Assembly: GCA_020724525.1 (NCBI GenBank)
Contig: DYGU01000015.1
Coordinates: 1 to 34,245, forward strand
Direction: 5' to 3'
Source: Dehalococcoides mccartyi
GTDB lineage: Bacteria; Chloroflexota; Dehalococcoidia; GIF9; DYGU01
Length of the DNA: 34,245 nucleotides
Positions within the stretch are counted from its first letter, which is position 1, and every line of letters starts with the position of its first letter. The translations under genes were made by a program, and so were the position numbers. The notes beneath the pieces are model-generated. The model was not told where the DNA came from. It ran no database searches and worked only from the letters and a program-made list of their open reading frames with translations. This document shows, piece after piece, positions 7,313 to 15,069 of this stretch.

Positions 7313-7824
7313 TTTCTTTGCGGAACAAAAAGCTTGGCATTAATATCCCTCAGATGACCTTTGAAAGCCGGGCTGACGACCTTGTTGACCTCGCTGGGTT
7401 CACCCGACTTACTGAGAAAGTAATTTGGCAAGCCATCGAAAATACTGGTATCCCTTATGAAGACTGGACGATGCGTAAGGAAGTCCGGGAAACACCAGAA
7501 CTGCATCTCTATCTTGAATTAAAAGATGGTTATGTGGCTCCTGAAACCCGAATAGCAATGGCAGTCCATGAACAACTAAAGAAGCTTGACAAAGATTATG
7601 CAGACTTGGAAGAGATGCTGGGTCTAAGACCATTAAAGGTTACTTTTCTCCCCAGCGGAGCCTTTAAGACATTTACTTCCTGGCGGCAAGCAGAAGGGGC
7701 TGATTTAGCCCATTTAAAAGTCCCCCACATTAATCCTTCAGAAAAGGTTCTCCATTCGCTCCTTAATTCGGTAGCTGTTAAAGAAATTGCGCTTAAAAAC
7801 TCAGAACTGGAAAAGGTAACCTAA
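7228..7824 (+). pseudogene. C-terminal fragment of a GH3-type acyl-adenylating enzyme
   Basis: The frame ending at 7824 is open from 7228. It reads GKYVITNFHGGVFIRYRIGD and FRIVSLRNKKLGIN, then ESRADDLVDLAGFTRLTEK and PELHLYLELK, ending with EGADLAHLKVPHINPSEKV. This matches the C-terminal third of bacterial GH3 auxin-responsive-promoter family proteins (PaaK/ANL-like acyl-AMP ligases). The N-terminal two thirds, with the ATP-binding core, are missing. The apparent TTG start at 7318 is not convincing, because homology continues upstream of it. The 5' side is fused to the ribbon-helix-helix ORF, marking a deletion junction near 7240. No activity is expected. Confidence 0.7.
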
Positions 7825-8299
7825 TTATTCTCCTTTCTAATACCCCGTCTGCCAAAAGTTCTGAGGCAGGCACGAAAGCTTTTGCGCGTGGGGATAAGGA
7901 AAGGGGTCTGAGCACGATATTTGGGATAATCGGCAAACGCTTTGGGAAACAGGAATTTATCCTGGATAAAAACATGAAGCACATCAACGCCAAGCCAAAC
8001 CAAGGCAGCCAGTAGGAGAATTTTAGACGGGAAAAGAAGAAGGAGAGAGACAAAAATAATTGCTAACCACATCACTCCGGGGTGACGTACTAAGGCATAG
8101 GTGCCACTGGTCACAAGTTTTTGGGGACGACTGGAAGCGTACTGGGAGCAGTAAGGCATAATTTAATAATGGCATAAGTGATTAAAAACAGAGCCACAAC
8201 CCAGGTTGCCGGTTTAATTAAAGACAGGCGCTTTAAACTCATCCAGTCAAAAAGAAAAGCAAACCCAAACCCGCAAAGACCGATTAAAATGTAATTCAT
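7821..8299 (-). pseudogene. ICMT/methyltransferase-like membrane protein with internal deletion
   Basis: Two overlapping minus-strand frames form one damaged gene. The 5' part (8299 to 8111) encodes MNYILIGLCGFGFAFLFDWM and a second membrane helix, ITYAIIKLCLTAP. The 3' part (from about 8140 down to 7821) encodes LVTSGTYALVRHPGVMW, a hydrophobic pair of helices, FIQDKFLFPKAF and YPKYRAQTPFLIP. The R-H-P-G and Y..Y...TP.LIP pattern belongs to the isoprenylcysteine carboxyl methyltransferase/NnrU-like membrane family. The joint changes frame and appears to lack one expected central helix. The 3' end overlaps the GH3 fragment by 4 bases. A functional two-ORF arrangement is possible but less likely. 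Confidence 0.55.
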
Positions 8300-8383
8300 A
8301 ACTTCTGGCTATTTTACCAGACCCACATAGACTGAAACCAGACAAATTGCCCCGTTTACACACTGTTAAGCAACTCCCTGTCT

Positions 8384-8394
8384 GTCATTGCGAG
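8384..8394. repeat. Single arm of the GTCATTGCGAG repeat
   Basis: GTCATTGCGAG without a nearby partner arm. It is probably a degraded copy of the palindromes at 5189-5253 and 11511-11542. Confidence 0.6.
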
Positions 8395-8411
8395 TCCTCT
8401 TTCTATCCCCC

Positions 8412-8439
8412 TTGACAATTTCGATAATAAGGATAATAC
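8412..8439 (+). promoter_or_regulatory. Candidate promoter for the GGDEF/HD-GYP gene
   Basis: A consensus TTGACA lies at 8412-8417. A -10-like TAATAC follows at 8434-8439 with 16 bp spacing, overlapping GATAAT at 8432-8437. The ATG is at 8461, so the leader would be short. Confidence 0.5.
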
Positions 8440-8460
8440 TAACAGCAACCTAAAATTGCT

Positions 8461-11400
8461 ATGACTACTTATTCAATAATTTCGTTAATTGCTGTAGTTG
8501 CTTATATTCCGCTTCTCACTTTGGTGCTTCGGCGCCGCCCCTGGCAACGGATATATAAATTGCTTACTTTCTATCTAATTACCGCTACAATCTGGAGTCT
8601 GACTTCCTTCTTCCTTCACAGTAGCTTCTTTGTAGAGTCTAAAACCCTGCTGGTGAAATTCGTTTTTGTTTCTATGATGTGGATGGCAACTCACTATTAT
8701 TACTTTGTGCGTAACTTCGGTTATAAGCCCGGCAACTTTGGAGTTATATGGGGCTACGGGTTTGTCTTTCTCTTTATCGCCTTGGCTGCTCTGGACTATA
8801 TGCCCAAACATGTTTTCTTTACCCCGGGTAAACCGATAATCATTGATTACGGTCCTTATATCTGGCTATTAGCCTTCCCTATACTTAGCCTGGCGGGTAT
8901 GCTCTTGGTTTCCTTACTTAAAAAACAGCATATCTCTACTAACCCGCTGGAACTTAATTTAATAAGGTACCTATTACTAAGCCTGATTATCCTAATAGCC
9001 TTTAGTTCGACTAATTTATTGCCCTTGTCACGGGGCTATCCCATAGTCCATTTTGGTAACCTCATTAATGCTGTCATTCTCACTTATGCTACGCTAAGAT
9101 ACGAGTTAGTTAGTCTAAAATTCGTTGCCCAGCGTAGCTTAGCTTATGGTGCTGTGGCTGGTTTAGTCGCAGTTTTGTATTTTCTTATCCACTACCTCCT
9201 TCACTCCGTTTTTCGTCTTGAGTTAAACTTTACCATGCTTATTGTGGCAATAGTAATCACCGTGCTCCTCATAGGCAGCTTCTGGTACGGCATGGTGCAT
9301 GCCATCAACCAGTTAGTTGACCGTCTTTTCTATGGCAAACGTCTGGACTACCGTAAAGCAGCAATAAACATCAGTCGCCAGGCTGCCAGTATCCTTGACC
9401 TGGCTGGATTAGGCAAAGAAATAACCCAATTGGTGAACCAGGCTCTCGGTGCCAGAGCCGTTTACCTCTTTATCAAAAAAGCCAATGGCGAAGATTTTAT
9501 TCTAAGTCACGCTTTTCCTGAAACTGCGCTAACTACTAAAATCATACTAAAATCGGATAGTCCTATTCTTACCTGGCTGAGGCAGCAGGGCAAATACCTG
9601 ACACTGGAGGAATTAGATATTTTGCCTGAATTTGGCAGCTTGTGGGAAAAGGAGCGAAAAGCTATTGACGCCGCCCAAATTGAGCTTTTCTTCCCTCTAA
9701 TAACTCGCAATGAGGTGGCAGGCATTCTGGCACTAACCAAACCCAGGACAGGGATCAGCTACGATGTGGAGGACATAAACTTACTCCAGCTTATCGTAGC
9801 TCAGATAGCAGTATTGATTCACAACGCTCAGCTATACACTGAGGCCCGGAGAATGGGAGAAGAATTGAATCTGATTAACAAGTTAACCCAGATAATTACC
9901 TCCAGTCCTGATATTGGTCGAGTATATAAAAAGTTTACTCAGGAACTGAGAAAGGTGATGGATGCCGATTGGGCGTCTGTGGTTCTCCTCGAGGGCGATA
10001 AGCTACGCTTTTTTGCCCTATCATCTATAGCTTGTCACTTGTGGAAGCAAGGTGACGTTATAAAGGCGGAAGGGACAGCTACAGCCTATGTTGTCAAGAC
10101 TAAAAGAGCCTTAGCTGAGGATGATTTATTACAGAAACACCTATTCTGGACAGGTAAAGTTCATCTGAATTACGGTATCAAGTCTATCGTTTATGTGCCT
10201 TTACTATCTAAGGGGGAGGGTATTGGAGCGCTGATAATTGGCAGTCAACGACCTCAGGCTTATGGGGTAAGAGAGGTCGGTTTGCTTGAGCAATTAGCTG
10301 GTCAGTTAGCCACTGCTATTGAAAATTTCTGCCTCTACCAGCAACTTCAAAGGCAGGCTATTACTGATGAGCTGACCGGTTTATTCAACCGCCGCTATTT
10401 TGAGAACCGCCTTACCGAGGAAATTGTTCGCTACTCCCGCTACGGCAAGCCCTTTTCGGTGTTGTTTTTGGACATGGACAACTTTAAAAACTATAACGAT
10501 GGTTACGGACATCGAGCCGGGGATAGCCTTCTTAGAGAAATAAGTCAGATAATAAAGAAGGTAGTAAGGAAAATAGACCTGTGCTTTCGCTATGGGGGTG
10601 ATGAGTTTGCCATTATCTCGCCCGAGACAACTGCCGAAGAGGCTTATGAAGTTGCCGAAAGAGTGCGTACCAAAATAGCCAGTGAGATGGAGATAAAAAA
10701 AATTGTCTTAACTGTGAGCCTGGGAGTGGCTTGTTTTCCGGCTGATGGGGCAACAGGAGAGGGAATTTTGCGAGCTGCTGATACTGCCCTTTTCTACGCC
10801 AAACAGAGTGGCAACCAAACCTGTATATTCTCAAAGATAGTTACCATCCCCTCCGAACTAGTTCCAGCTTTGGCCGGTAAGAGCAGAGAAATTTTAGAAA
10901 TTATTCAGGCTTTAGTAACCGCTGTTGACGCCAAAGACCATTATACTTACAGCCATTCCCAGGCTGTAACTAACTACGCTGTTGCCTTAGGCCGAGCTGC
11001 CGCTTTACCTCCTGATAGAGTAGCCATATTAAACATTGCTGCCCTCCTTCACGATGTCGGCAAAATTGGTATCCCAGATGAATTGCTTAATAAAGAGGAC
11101 AAAATCACCAATGAGGAATGGGAAACCCTGCGGAGCCATAGCAGTGTTGGAGTTGATATAATTAGTCAAGTATCAAGCTTAGCTCCCTGTATACCTATCA
11201 TCCTCCACCATCATGAACGCTACAATGCGAAGGGTTACCCCGAACGAATAGGGGGAGAGACTATTCCTATAGAAGCCCGGATTCTGGCTGTAGCTGATGC
11301 TTTTGCGGCTATAATTTCCCAACGCCCCTATCGCCCGGCTCTGTCTTATAAAGAGGCTATAGAGGAACTAAAGCGTGGGTCTGGCACCCAATTTGACCCC

Positions 11401-11472
11401 AAACTGGTGGAACTTTTCATCCCCATAGCTTTATCCCTGACTCCAGAGGAAGTCAGAGCCAAAAAACCCTGA
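8461..11472 (+). CDS. Membrane 7TM-GAF-GAF-GGDEF-HD-GYP cyclic-di-GMP enzyme
   Basis: A 1003-residue inner-membrane protein. Residues 1-280 hold about eight or nine hydrophobic helices, similar to the 7TM sensor of some histidine kinases. Two GAF-like domains follow (about 300-450 and 465-630). The diguanylate cyclase domain has DELTGLFNRRYFE, an intact GGDEF at 712-716, and an RxxD inhibitory site (RKID, 703-706) exactly five residues before it. The HD-GYP phosphodiesterase domain has HD at 864-865, LLHDVGKIGIPDELL, HHHERYNAKGYPER with GYP at 925-927, and ADAFAAI. Both active sites look complete, so it could both make and degrade cyclic-di-GMP. The GAF domains probably choose between them, though that is inference. 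It is a single gene with its own promoter. Confidence 0.93.
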   Translation: MTTYSIISLIAVVAYIPLLTLVLRRRPWQRIYKLLTFYLITATIWSLTSFFLHSSFFVESKTLLVKFVFVSMMWMATHYYYFVRNFGYKPGNFGVIWGYGFVFLFIALAALDYMPKHVFFTPGKPIIIDYGPYIWLLAFPILSLAGMLLVSLLKKQHISTNPLELNLIRYLLLSLIILIAFSSTNLLPLSRGYPIVHFGNLINAVILTYATLRYELVSLKFVAQRSLAYGAVAGLVAVLYFLIHYLLHSVFRLELNFTMLIVAIVITVLLIGSFWYGMVHAINQLVDRLFYGKRLDYRKAAINISRQAASILDLAGLGKEITQLVNQALGARAVYLFIKKANGEDFILSHAFPETALTTKIILKSDSPILTWLRQQGKYLTLEELDILPEFGSLWEKERKAIDAAQIELFFPLITRNEVAGILALTKPRTGISYDVEDINLLQLIVAQIAVLIHNAQLYTEARRMGEELNLINKLTQIITSSPDIGRVYKKFTQELRKVMDADWASVVLLEGDKLRFFALSSIACHLWKQGDVIKAEGTATAYVVKTKRALAEDDLLQKHLFWTGKVHLNYGIKSIVYVPLLSKGEGIGALIIGSQRPQAYGVREVGLLEQLAGQLATAIENFCLYQQLQRQAITDELTGLFNRRYFENRLTEEIVRYSRYGKPFSVLFLDMDNFKNYNDGYGHRAGDSLLREISQIIKKVVRKIDLCFRYGGDEFAIISPETTAEEAYEVAERVRTKIASEMEIKKIVLTVSLGVACFPADGATGEGILRAADTALFYAKQSGNQTCIFSKIVTIPSELVPALAGKSREILEIIQALVTAVDAKDHYTYSHSQAVTNYAVALGRAAALPPDRVAILNIAALLHDVGKIGIPDELLNKEDKITNEEWETLRSHSSVGVDIISQVSSLAPCIPIILHHHERYNAKGYPERIGGETIPIEARILAVADAFAAIISQRPYRPALSYKEAIEELKRGSGTQFDPKLVELFIPIALSLTPEEVRAKKP

Positions 11473-11510
11473 TACCTAATGAGATTGCCCCCCCTTTCAC
11501 AAGGTAAATG

Positions 11511-11542
11511 CTCGCAATGACACTATCCCTGGTCATTGCGAG
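11511..11542. repeat. REP-like palindrome (second copy)
   Basis: CTCGCAATGAC (11511-11521) pairs with GTCATTGCGAG (11532-11542) around a 10-base loop. The AGCGTAGCGAAGGAGACGAA sequence that follows belongs to the same family as the palindrome at 5189-5253. It lies between two genes that converge and may serve as a bidirectional terminator. Confidence 0.8.
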
Positions 11543-11576
11543 AAAGTCCTGAGCGTAGCGAAGGAGACGAAGCAAT

Positions 11577-12221
11577 CTAATTTGGCTTCCTCATAAGGAG
11601 GCATATATTGCGGGAAAAAGTCCTCAGGGGAAAGCGGTAAGACTTTTCCAGAAATACGGTAATTACTTCAAAACCAGTCCTCCTTACCAGCTTTTTCAGT
11701 TCACCATAGGAGAATAGATAATAATACCGGTAGACAATCTTATCTTTGAGACGCCACGGGATGTTGACTTCTTTACCTTGAAACCAGAAGCGGGGTTGCC
11801 AGCGGTTCCAAACGGTGATGAAAGCCTCCCCACCTGGCTTCAGTACTCGCTTTAGCTCGGAAAAAGCCGTTTCTCTCCCCCCCTCTCCCCGGATATGATG
11901 ATAAGTAGCTATGGATATAGCCCAGTCAAAGAAGCCCTCGGAGAAAGGTAAGAAGATGGCATCCCCGACTATTAGATTTGCTTTAAAGTTGAATTTGCCA
12001 GCATATTTCCGGGCAAGCCTGATCATCTCCTGGGAAAAGTCCAGCCCCCAGAGTTCAAAGTTATCTTTAAAGGGTAAAAAATCGGGACCATGGGCACAGC
12101 CAATATTGAGCAATCTTCCCTCTTTCCACCTCCGGGCTATTTCTTCCAACTCCCGCCTCAGGCGTGTCCAGTACCGCAGCCGATACCAGCTTTCCGCTAT
12201 CTGGTCAAAAACTTCCTTCAT
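11577..12221 (-). CDS. Trm9/ALKBH8-like SAM methyltransferase (candidate cm5U34 tRNA methylase)
   Basis: A 214-residue class I methyltransferase. The SAM motif I is LLNIGCAHGPDF (about residues 37-48), motif II acid is in LWGLDFSQEMI, and a post-motif segment reads GDAIFLPFSEGFFDWAISI. Trm9/ALKBH8 hallmarks are the N-terminal VFDQIAESWYRLRYW, the ATYHHIRGEGGR segment, LKRVLKPGGEAFITVWNRWQ, and especially RYYYLFSYGELKKLVRRTGF. In eukaryotes Trm9 methylates the cm5U made by Elongator/Elp3 to mcm5U at wobble position 34. Here it is divergent from elp3 with a 150-bp gap, which strongly supports that role. The exact substrate remains an inference, since generic SAM methyltransferases share motif I. 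Confidence 0.82.
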   Translation of the reverse strand: MKEVFDQIAESWYRLRYWTRLRRELEEIARRWKEGRLLNIGCAHGPDFLPFKDNFELWGLDFSQEMIRLARKYAGKFNFKANLIVGDAIFLPFSEGFFDWAISIATYHHIRGEGGRETAFSELKRVLKPGGEAFITVWNRWQPRFWFQGKEVNIPWRLKDKIVYRYYYLFSYGELKKLVRRTGFEVITVFLEKSYRFPLRTFSRNICLLMRKPN

Positions 12222-12234
12222 ACTCCTCCCGATG

Positions 12235-12300
12235 GAGAGTGTTTATTTTGTCACCCTCACCTACCCTCTCCCTCCAAGGGAGAGGAATAAGGTGAGGGTT
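12235..12300 (-). repeat. 66-bp dispersed palindromic repeat, copy A
   Basis: Its reverse complement closely matches 24350-24417 over the whole length. Both copies contain inverted arms ACCCTCACC and GGTGAGGGT around CTCTCC/GGAGAG inner arms, followed by GACAAAA.AAACACTCTC. Here it fills most of the gap between the methyltransferase and elp3. Confidence 0.8.
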
Positions 12301-12371
12301 TTCTCAAAACTCGTCTTTCATTGCTATAGGACTCAAAAATTTGATAAACTTCAGTGTAAGGAAAACACAGA

Positions 12372-13721
12372 ATGCGAAAAATTTCAAGGACGATATCAGG
12401 AGTAACCCCGGTAGCCGTAATGGTGGCACCCCGAGGTTGCCCTGGGGAATGTGTGTATTGTCCTACCTACCCCGGAGCCCCTCAGAGCTATACAACAGAA
12501 TCACCGGTAGTACTCCGGGCTCACTCATTTAACTACGACCCCAGAAAGCAGGTTGAAAGCCGGCTCAAGATGCTCTCACAAATGGGACACCCTACCGATA
12601 AAGTGGAACTTATCATTATGGGAGGCACCTTTTTAGCTTATCCCAAAGACTACCAGTACCATTTCATAAAAGAATGTTACGATGCTTTAAACGACTGCCC
12701 CAGCTCAAGCCTGAAACAAGCCAAAAAACTCAATGAGAAAGCGGGACACCGCTGTGTTGGTTTGTGCATTGAGACCAGACCGGACTGGTGTGGAGAGACA
12801 GAGATAGAGAGGATGTTAGACTTTGGCACTACTCGGGTCGAGCTGGGAGTACAGACACTGGACAACAATATTTACTGTCTGGTGAGGCGGGGACACACTA
12901 TAGATGAGGTGATTAAAGCTACTTGCTCCCTCAAAGACCGGGGGCTCAAGGTCTATTATCACTGGATGCCCGGCTTGCCCGGCTCCACCCTCGAGCATGA
13001 CCTGGAATTGTCGCGACAGCTCTTTGACGATGAAAGGTTCAGACCGGATGGTCTCAAATTGTATCCAACTTTGGTCATAACCGGTACTGAACTGGAAAGG
13101 TGGTATCAAAACCAGCGCTACCAGCCTTACTCTGACGAGGAGATGGTAGAGCTGATAATAAGAATTAAAACTCTTATCCCCAGCTATGTCCGGATCTCCC
13201 GGGTGATGCGAGACATTCCGAGTAAGTTTATCGTTGCTGGTTTAAAGGACTCCTCCCTGAGAGACACCGTCAAAAGGAGAATGAAAGAGCTGGGACTAAG
13301 CTGCCGCTGCACCCGCTGCCGGGAATATGGACATCGCTATCGGGATGGCTGGAAAATAGGCACACCTACTCTAAAAAGACTTGACTATGAAGCGTCTGGA
13401 GGCAAAGAAATATTTCTATCTTTTGAGGATGACACCGAAACTATCTTTGGTTTGCTACGATTAAGGGTCAACCCTGTAAATGGCTCGACCTTCGTCCGGG
13501 AGTTGCATGTTTTTGGACCTGAGGTGCCCGTGGGAGAAATACGCCCAGAAGCAGCTCAACATAAGGGACTGGGGGGAAGACTCCTTGAAGAAGCTGAAGG
13601 GATTGCCCGGAAAGAATTTCAGTCACGACGGGTAAAAGTGTTGAGTGGTATCGGGGCTCGAAATTACTTCCGGGAATGGGGATACCGGTTAGACGGTGTC
13701 TATATGGTGAAAGACTTATAG
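12372..13721 (+). CDS. elp3: Elp3 radical SAM/GNAT tRNA uridine-34 carboxymethylase
   Basis: A 449-residue bacterial Elp3. Elp3 uses a 4Fe-4S cluster, SAM and acetyl-CoA to build 5-carboxymethyl-uridine at tRNA wobble position 34. The radical SAM cysteines are C23, C27 and C30 in RGCPGECVYCPTYPGAPQSY. Family motifs include IIMGGTFLAYP, CVGLCIETRPDWC, TTRVELGVQTLDN and YHWMPGLPGSTLEHD, followed by RVMRDIPSKFIVAG. Cysteines in SCRCTRCREYG fit the zinc site, and the C-terminal GNAT domain has QHKGLGGRLLEEAE. The radical SAM domain begins almost at the N-terminus, so the extension common in archaea and eukaryotes is absent. The LOG gene follows after 21 bp, and a Trm9-like gene diverges upstream. 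Confidence 0.95.
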   Translation: MRKISRTISGVTPVAVMVAPRGCPGECVYCPTYPGAPQSYTTESPVVLRAHSFNYDPRKQVESRLKMLSQMGHPTDKVELIIMGGTFLAYPKDYQYHFIKECYDALNDCPSSSLKQAKKLNEKAGHRCVGLCIETRPDWCGETEIERMLDFGTTRVELGVQTLDNNIYCLVRRGHTIDEVIKATCSLKDRGLKVYYHWMPGLPGSTLEHDLELSRQLFDDERFRPDGLKLYPTLVITGTELERWYQNQRYQPYSDEEMVELIIRIKTLIPSYVRISRVMRDIPSKFIVAGLKDSSLRDTVKRRMKELGLSCRCTRCREYGHRYRDGWKIGTPTLKRLDYEASGGKEIFLSFEDDTETIFGLLRLRVNPVNGSTFVRELHVFGPEVPVGEIRPEAAQHKGLGGRLLEEAEGIARKEFQSRRVKVLSGIGARNYFREWGYRLDGVYMVKDL

Positions 13722-13742
13722 GTAGTCTGTTAGGGGGCAATT

Positions 13743-14417
13743 ATGCCACCTGTCTATGAAATTAATGAACTGACTAAGGAAGAACCGTGGCGGATGTTCC
13801 GCATTATGGGTGAATTTGTGGAAGGGTTTGACCATCTATCTCAAATCCAACCGGCGGTAACCATTTATGGCTCATCTCGAGCCAAGCCCGGTGACCGAAT
13901 ATATAGTTTGACCGAAGAAATTGCTCAAGGTTTTGCTCAAAGGGGCTTCTCCATAATTACTGGTGGCGGTCCCGGGGTTATGGAAGCAGCTAACAAGGTA
14001 GCCAGAGAAGTCGGTGTGCCTTCAGTAGGGCTCCACATTGAGCTGCCTGACCAAACTCCCAACCCTTATGCTACCCTCCCCATCCACTTCCATTACTTCT
14101 TCGTCCGTAAAGTGATGCTGGTGAAATATGCTTCAGCTTTCATTCTCCTGCCTGGTGGCTGGGGAACGCTGGATGAGACCTTTGAAACCTTGACTCTAAT
14201 TCAAACAGGGAAGATAAGACCTTTCCCGGTAATTCTGGTCGGCAGTGAATATTGGCAGGGCTTGGTCAAGTGGATGAAGGAAACTTTGGTAGGCAACAAT
14301 TTTATTTCAGCAAACGACCTGGGACTATTCAGCATAACCGATGAACCCGAACAGGTGTTGGCTACTTTTGATGCTTGGTATAAGCGTTACGGCAGAGTGC
14401 CCGGGCTGGGGGATTAG
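13743..14417 (+). CDS. LOG-family Rossmann-fold nucleoside 5'-monophosphate phosphoribohydrolase
   Basis: A 224-residue cytoplasmic protein of the TIGR00730/LOG family. The nucleotide-binding GGGPGVMEAANK is at residues 74-85, and the signature PGGWGTLDE at 137-145 contains the catalytic Glu region. LOG enzymes hydrolyse the N-glycosidic bond of (cytokinin) nucleoside monophosphates; many bacterial members act on AMP-like or modified nucleotides. It starts 21 bp after elp3 on the same strand and is probably cotranscribed, which raises the idea of modified-nucleotide salvage, though the link is only positional. Confidence 0.88.
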   Translation: MPPVYEINELTKEEPWRMFRIMGEFVEGFDHLSQIQPAVTIYGSSRAKPGDRIYSLTEEIAQGFAQRGFSIITGGGPGVMEAANKVAREVGVPSVGLHIELPDQTPNPYATLPIHFHYFFVRKVMLVKYASAFILLPGGWGTLDETFETLTLIQTGKIRPFPVILVGSEYWQGLVKWMKETLVGNNFISANDLGLFSITDEPEQVLATFDAWYKRYGRVPGLGD

Positions 14418-14546
14418 TTTTACTTATTGGAGACAAAGGAGGGAGAAAAATCCCCATGGCAGATATCGTTTAACCTAAGACTATTGCTGGCGACATAAGC
14501 AGAAGGTAGACGCTACCCATAATGGGGTTAAAAAAGGAGAGATAGG

Positions 14547-14909
14547 ATGGAAATCTTTGGAATTGCCATTATGTTGCTTTCAGTCGTGATTGCAGTGCAG
14601 ACTTGGAAAAATGGAAAATGGATGAGAGAGATGTTGAATACAATTCATAGGGAGGGAGAAAGGAGACATCAAGAAGTAATAGAGATGTTAGACCAGCAGC
14701 ATTCGGAGGTGGTGAAACTTTTTGAGAGAATGGATGGAAGGTTTGAGAAACTATTTGAGAGAATGGATGAAAGGTTTGAGAGAATGGATGGAAGATTTGA
14801 GAAACTTTTTGAGAGAATGGATGAAAGGACTGCCACAATAGCTGAGCTTGTTGAAAAAATTCCGGAAAAGACAGCAAAGATTGTTTCAAACCTGAGCCAA
14901 AAGAGTTAG
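14547..14909 (+). CDS. Membrane-anchored coiled-coil protein with tandem repeat
   Basis: A 120-residue protein with AAAAAAGGAG in front of its ATG. One N-terminal membrane segment (about residues 3-20, FGIAIMLLSVVIAVQTW) is followed by a long charged helix. Residues 59-94 are two exact copies of an 18-residue unit, FERMDGRFEKLFERMDER, each made of shorter FERMD.R/FEKL steps with coiled-coil character. The C-terminus reads AELVEKIPEKTAKIVSNL. Such proteins usually form membrane-tethered coiled coils. The repeat number probably varies by slippage. No family is recognised. A hairpin overlaps the stop. Confidence 0.7.
   Translation: MEIFGIAIMLLSVVIAVQTWKNGKWMREMLNTIHREGERRHQEVIEMLDQQHSEVVKLFERMDGRFEKLFERMDERFERMDGRFEKLFERMDERTATIAELVEKIPEKTAKIVSNLSQKS
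14721..14828 (+). repeat. 54-bp in-frame tandem repeat, two copies
   Basis: Units 14721-14774 and 14775-14828 encode the same 18 residues and differ at only a few bases. The 54-bp period keeps the reading frame and adds exactly one coiled-coil block per unit. Confidence 0.9.
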
Positions 14910-14926
14910 CCTGAATCGGCTAACTC
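14903..14926 (+). terminator. 9-bp hairpin over the stop codon
   Basis: GAGTTAGCC (14903-14911) and GGCTAACTC (14918-14926) pair perfectly with a 6-base loop. The stem covers the TAG stop of the coiled-coil gene. Only a short weak T stretch follows, so it is a possible terminator rather than a strong one. Confidence 0.4.
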
Positions 14927-15069
14927 CTTAATGTTGGCAAGAAGAAAGGCTACTAAAAATCTGTGAAATCAGGAGTTAGTATTCGAGTGAAGAGAATGTT
15001 ATACTAACCCTGAAGATGTAATTCCGGTAGGGATGGCTTCTGTGAAGCAATCATTAGGGAAAGCGTAAG

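Noticed and set aside
12090-12532. Overlapping plus-strand ORFs around the elp3 start
   Set aside because: They run antisense to the methyltransferase, through the repeat, or in a shifted frame within elp3.
14721-14828. CRISPR array
   Set aside because: The two units are directly adjacent without spacers and lie in frame inside a protein gene; no cas genes occur in the window.
14569-14889. Minus-strand ORF rich in HPFSQ repeats
   Set aside because: It is the antisense shadow of the 54-bp tandem repeat; the plus-strand gene has a strong ribosome site and a membrane anchor.
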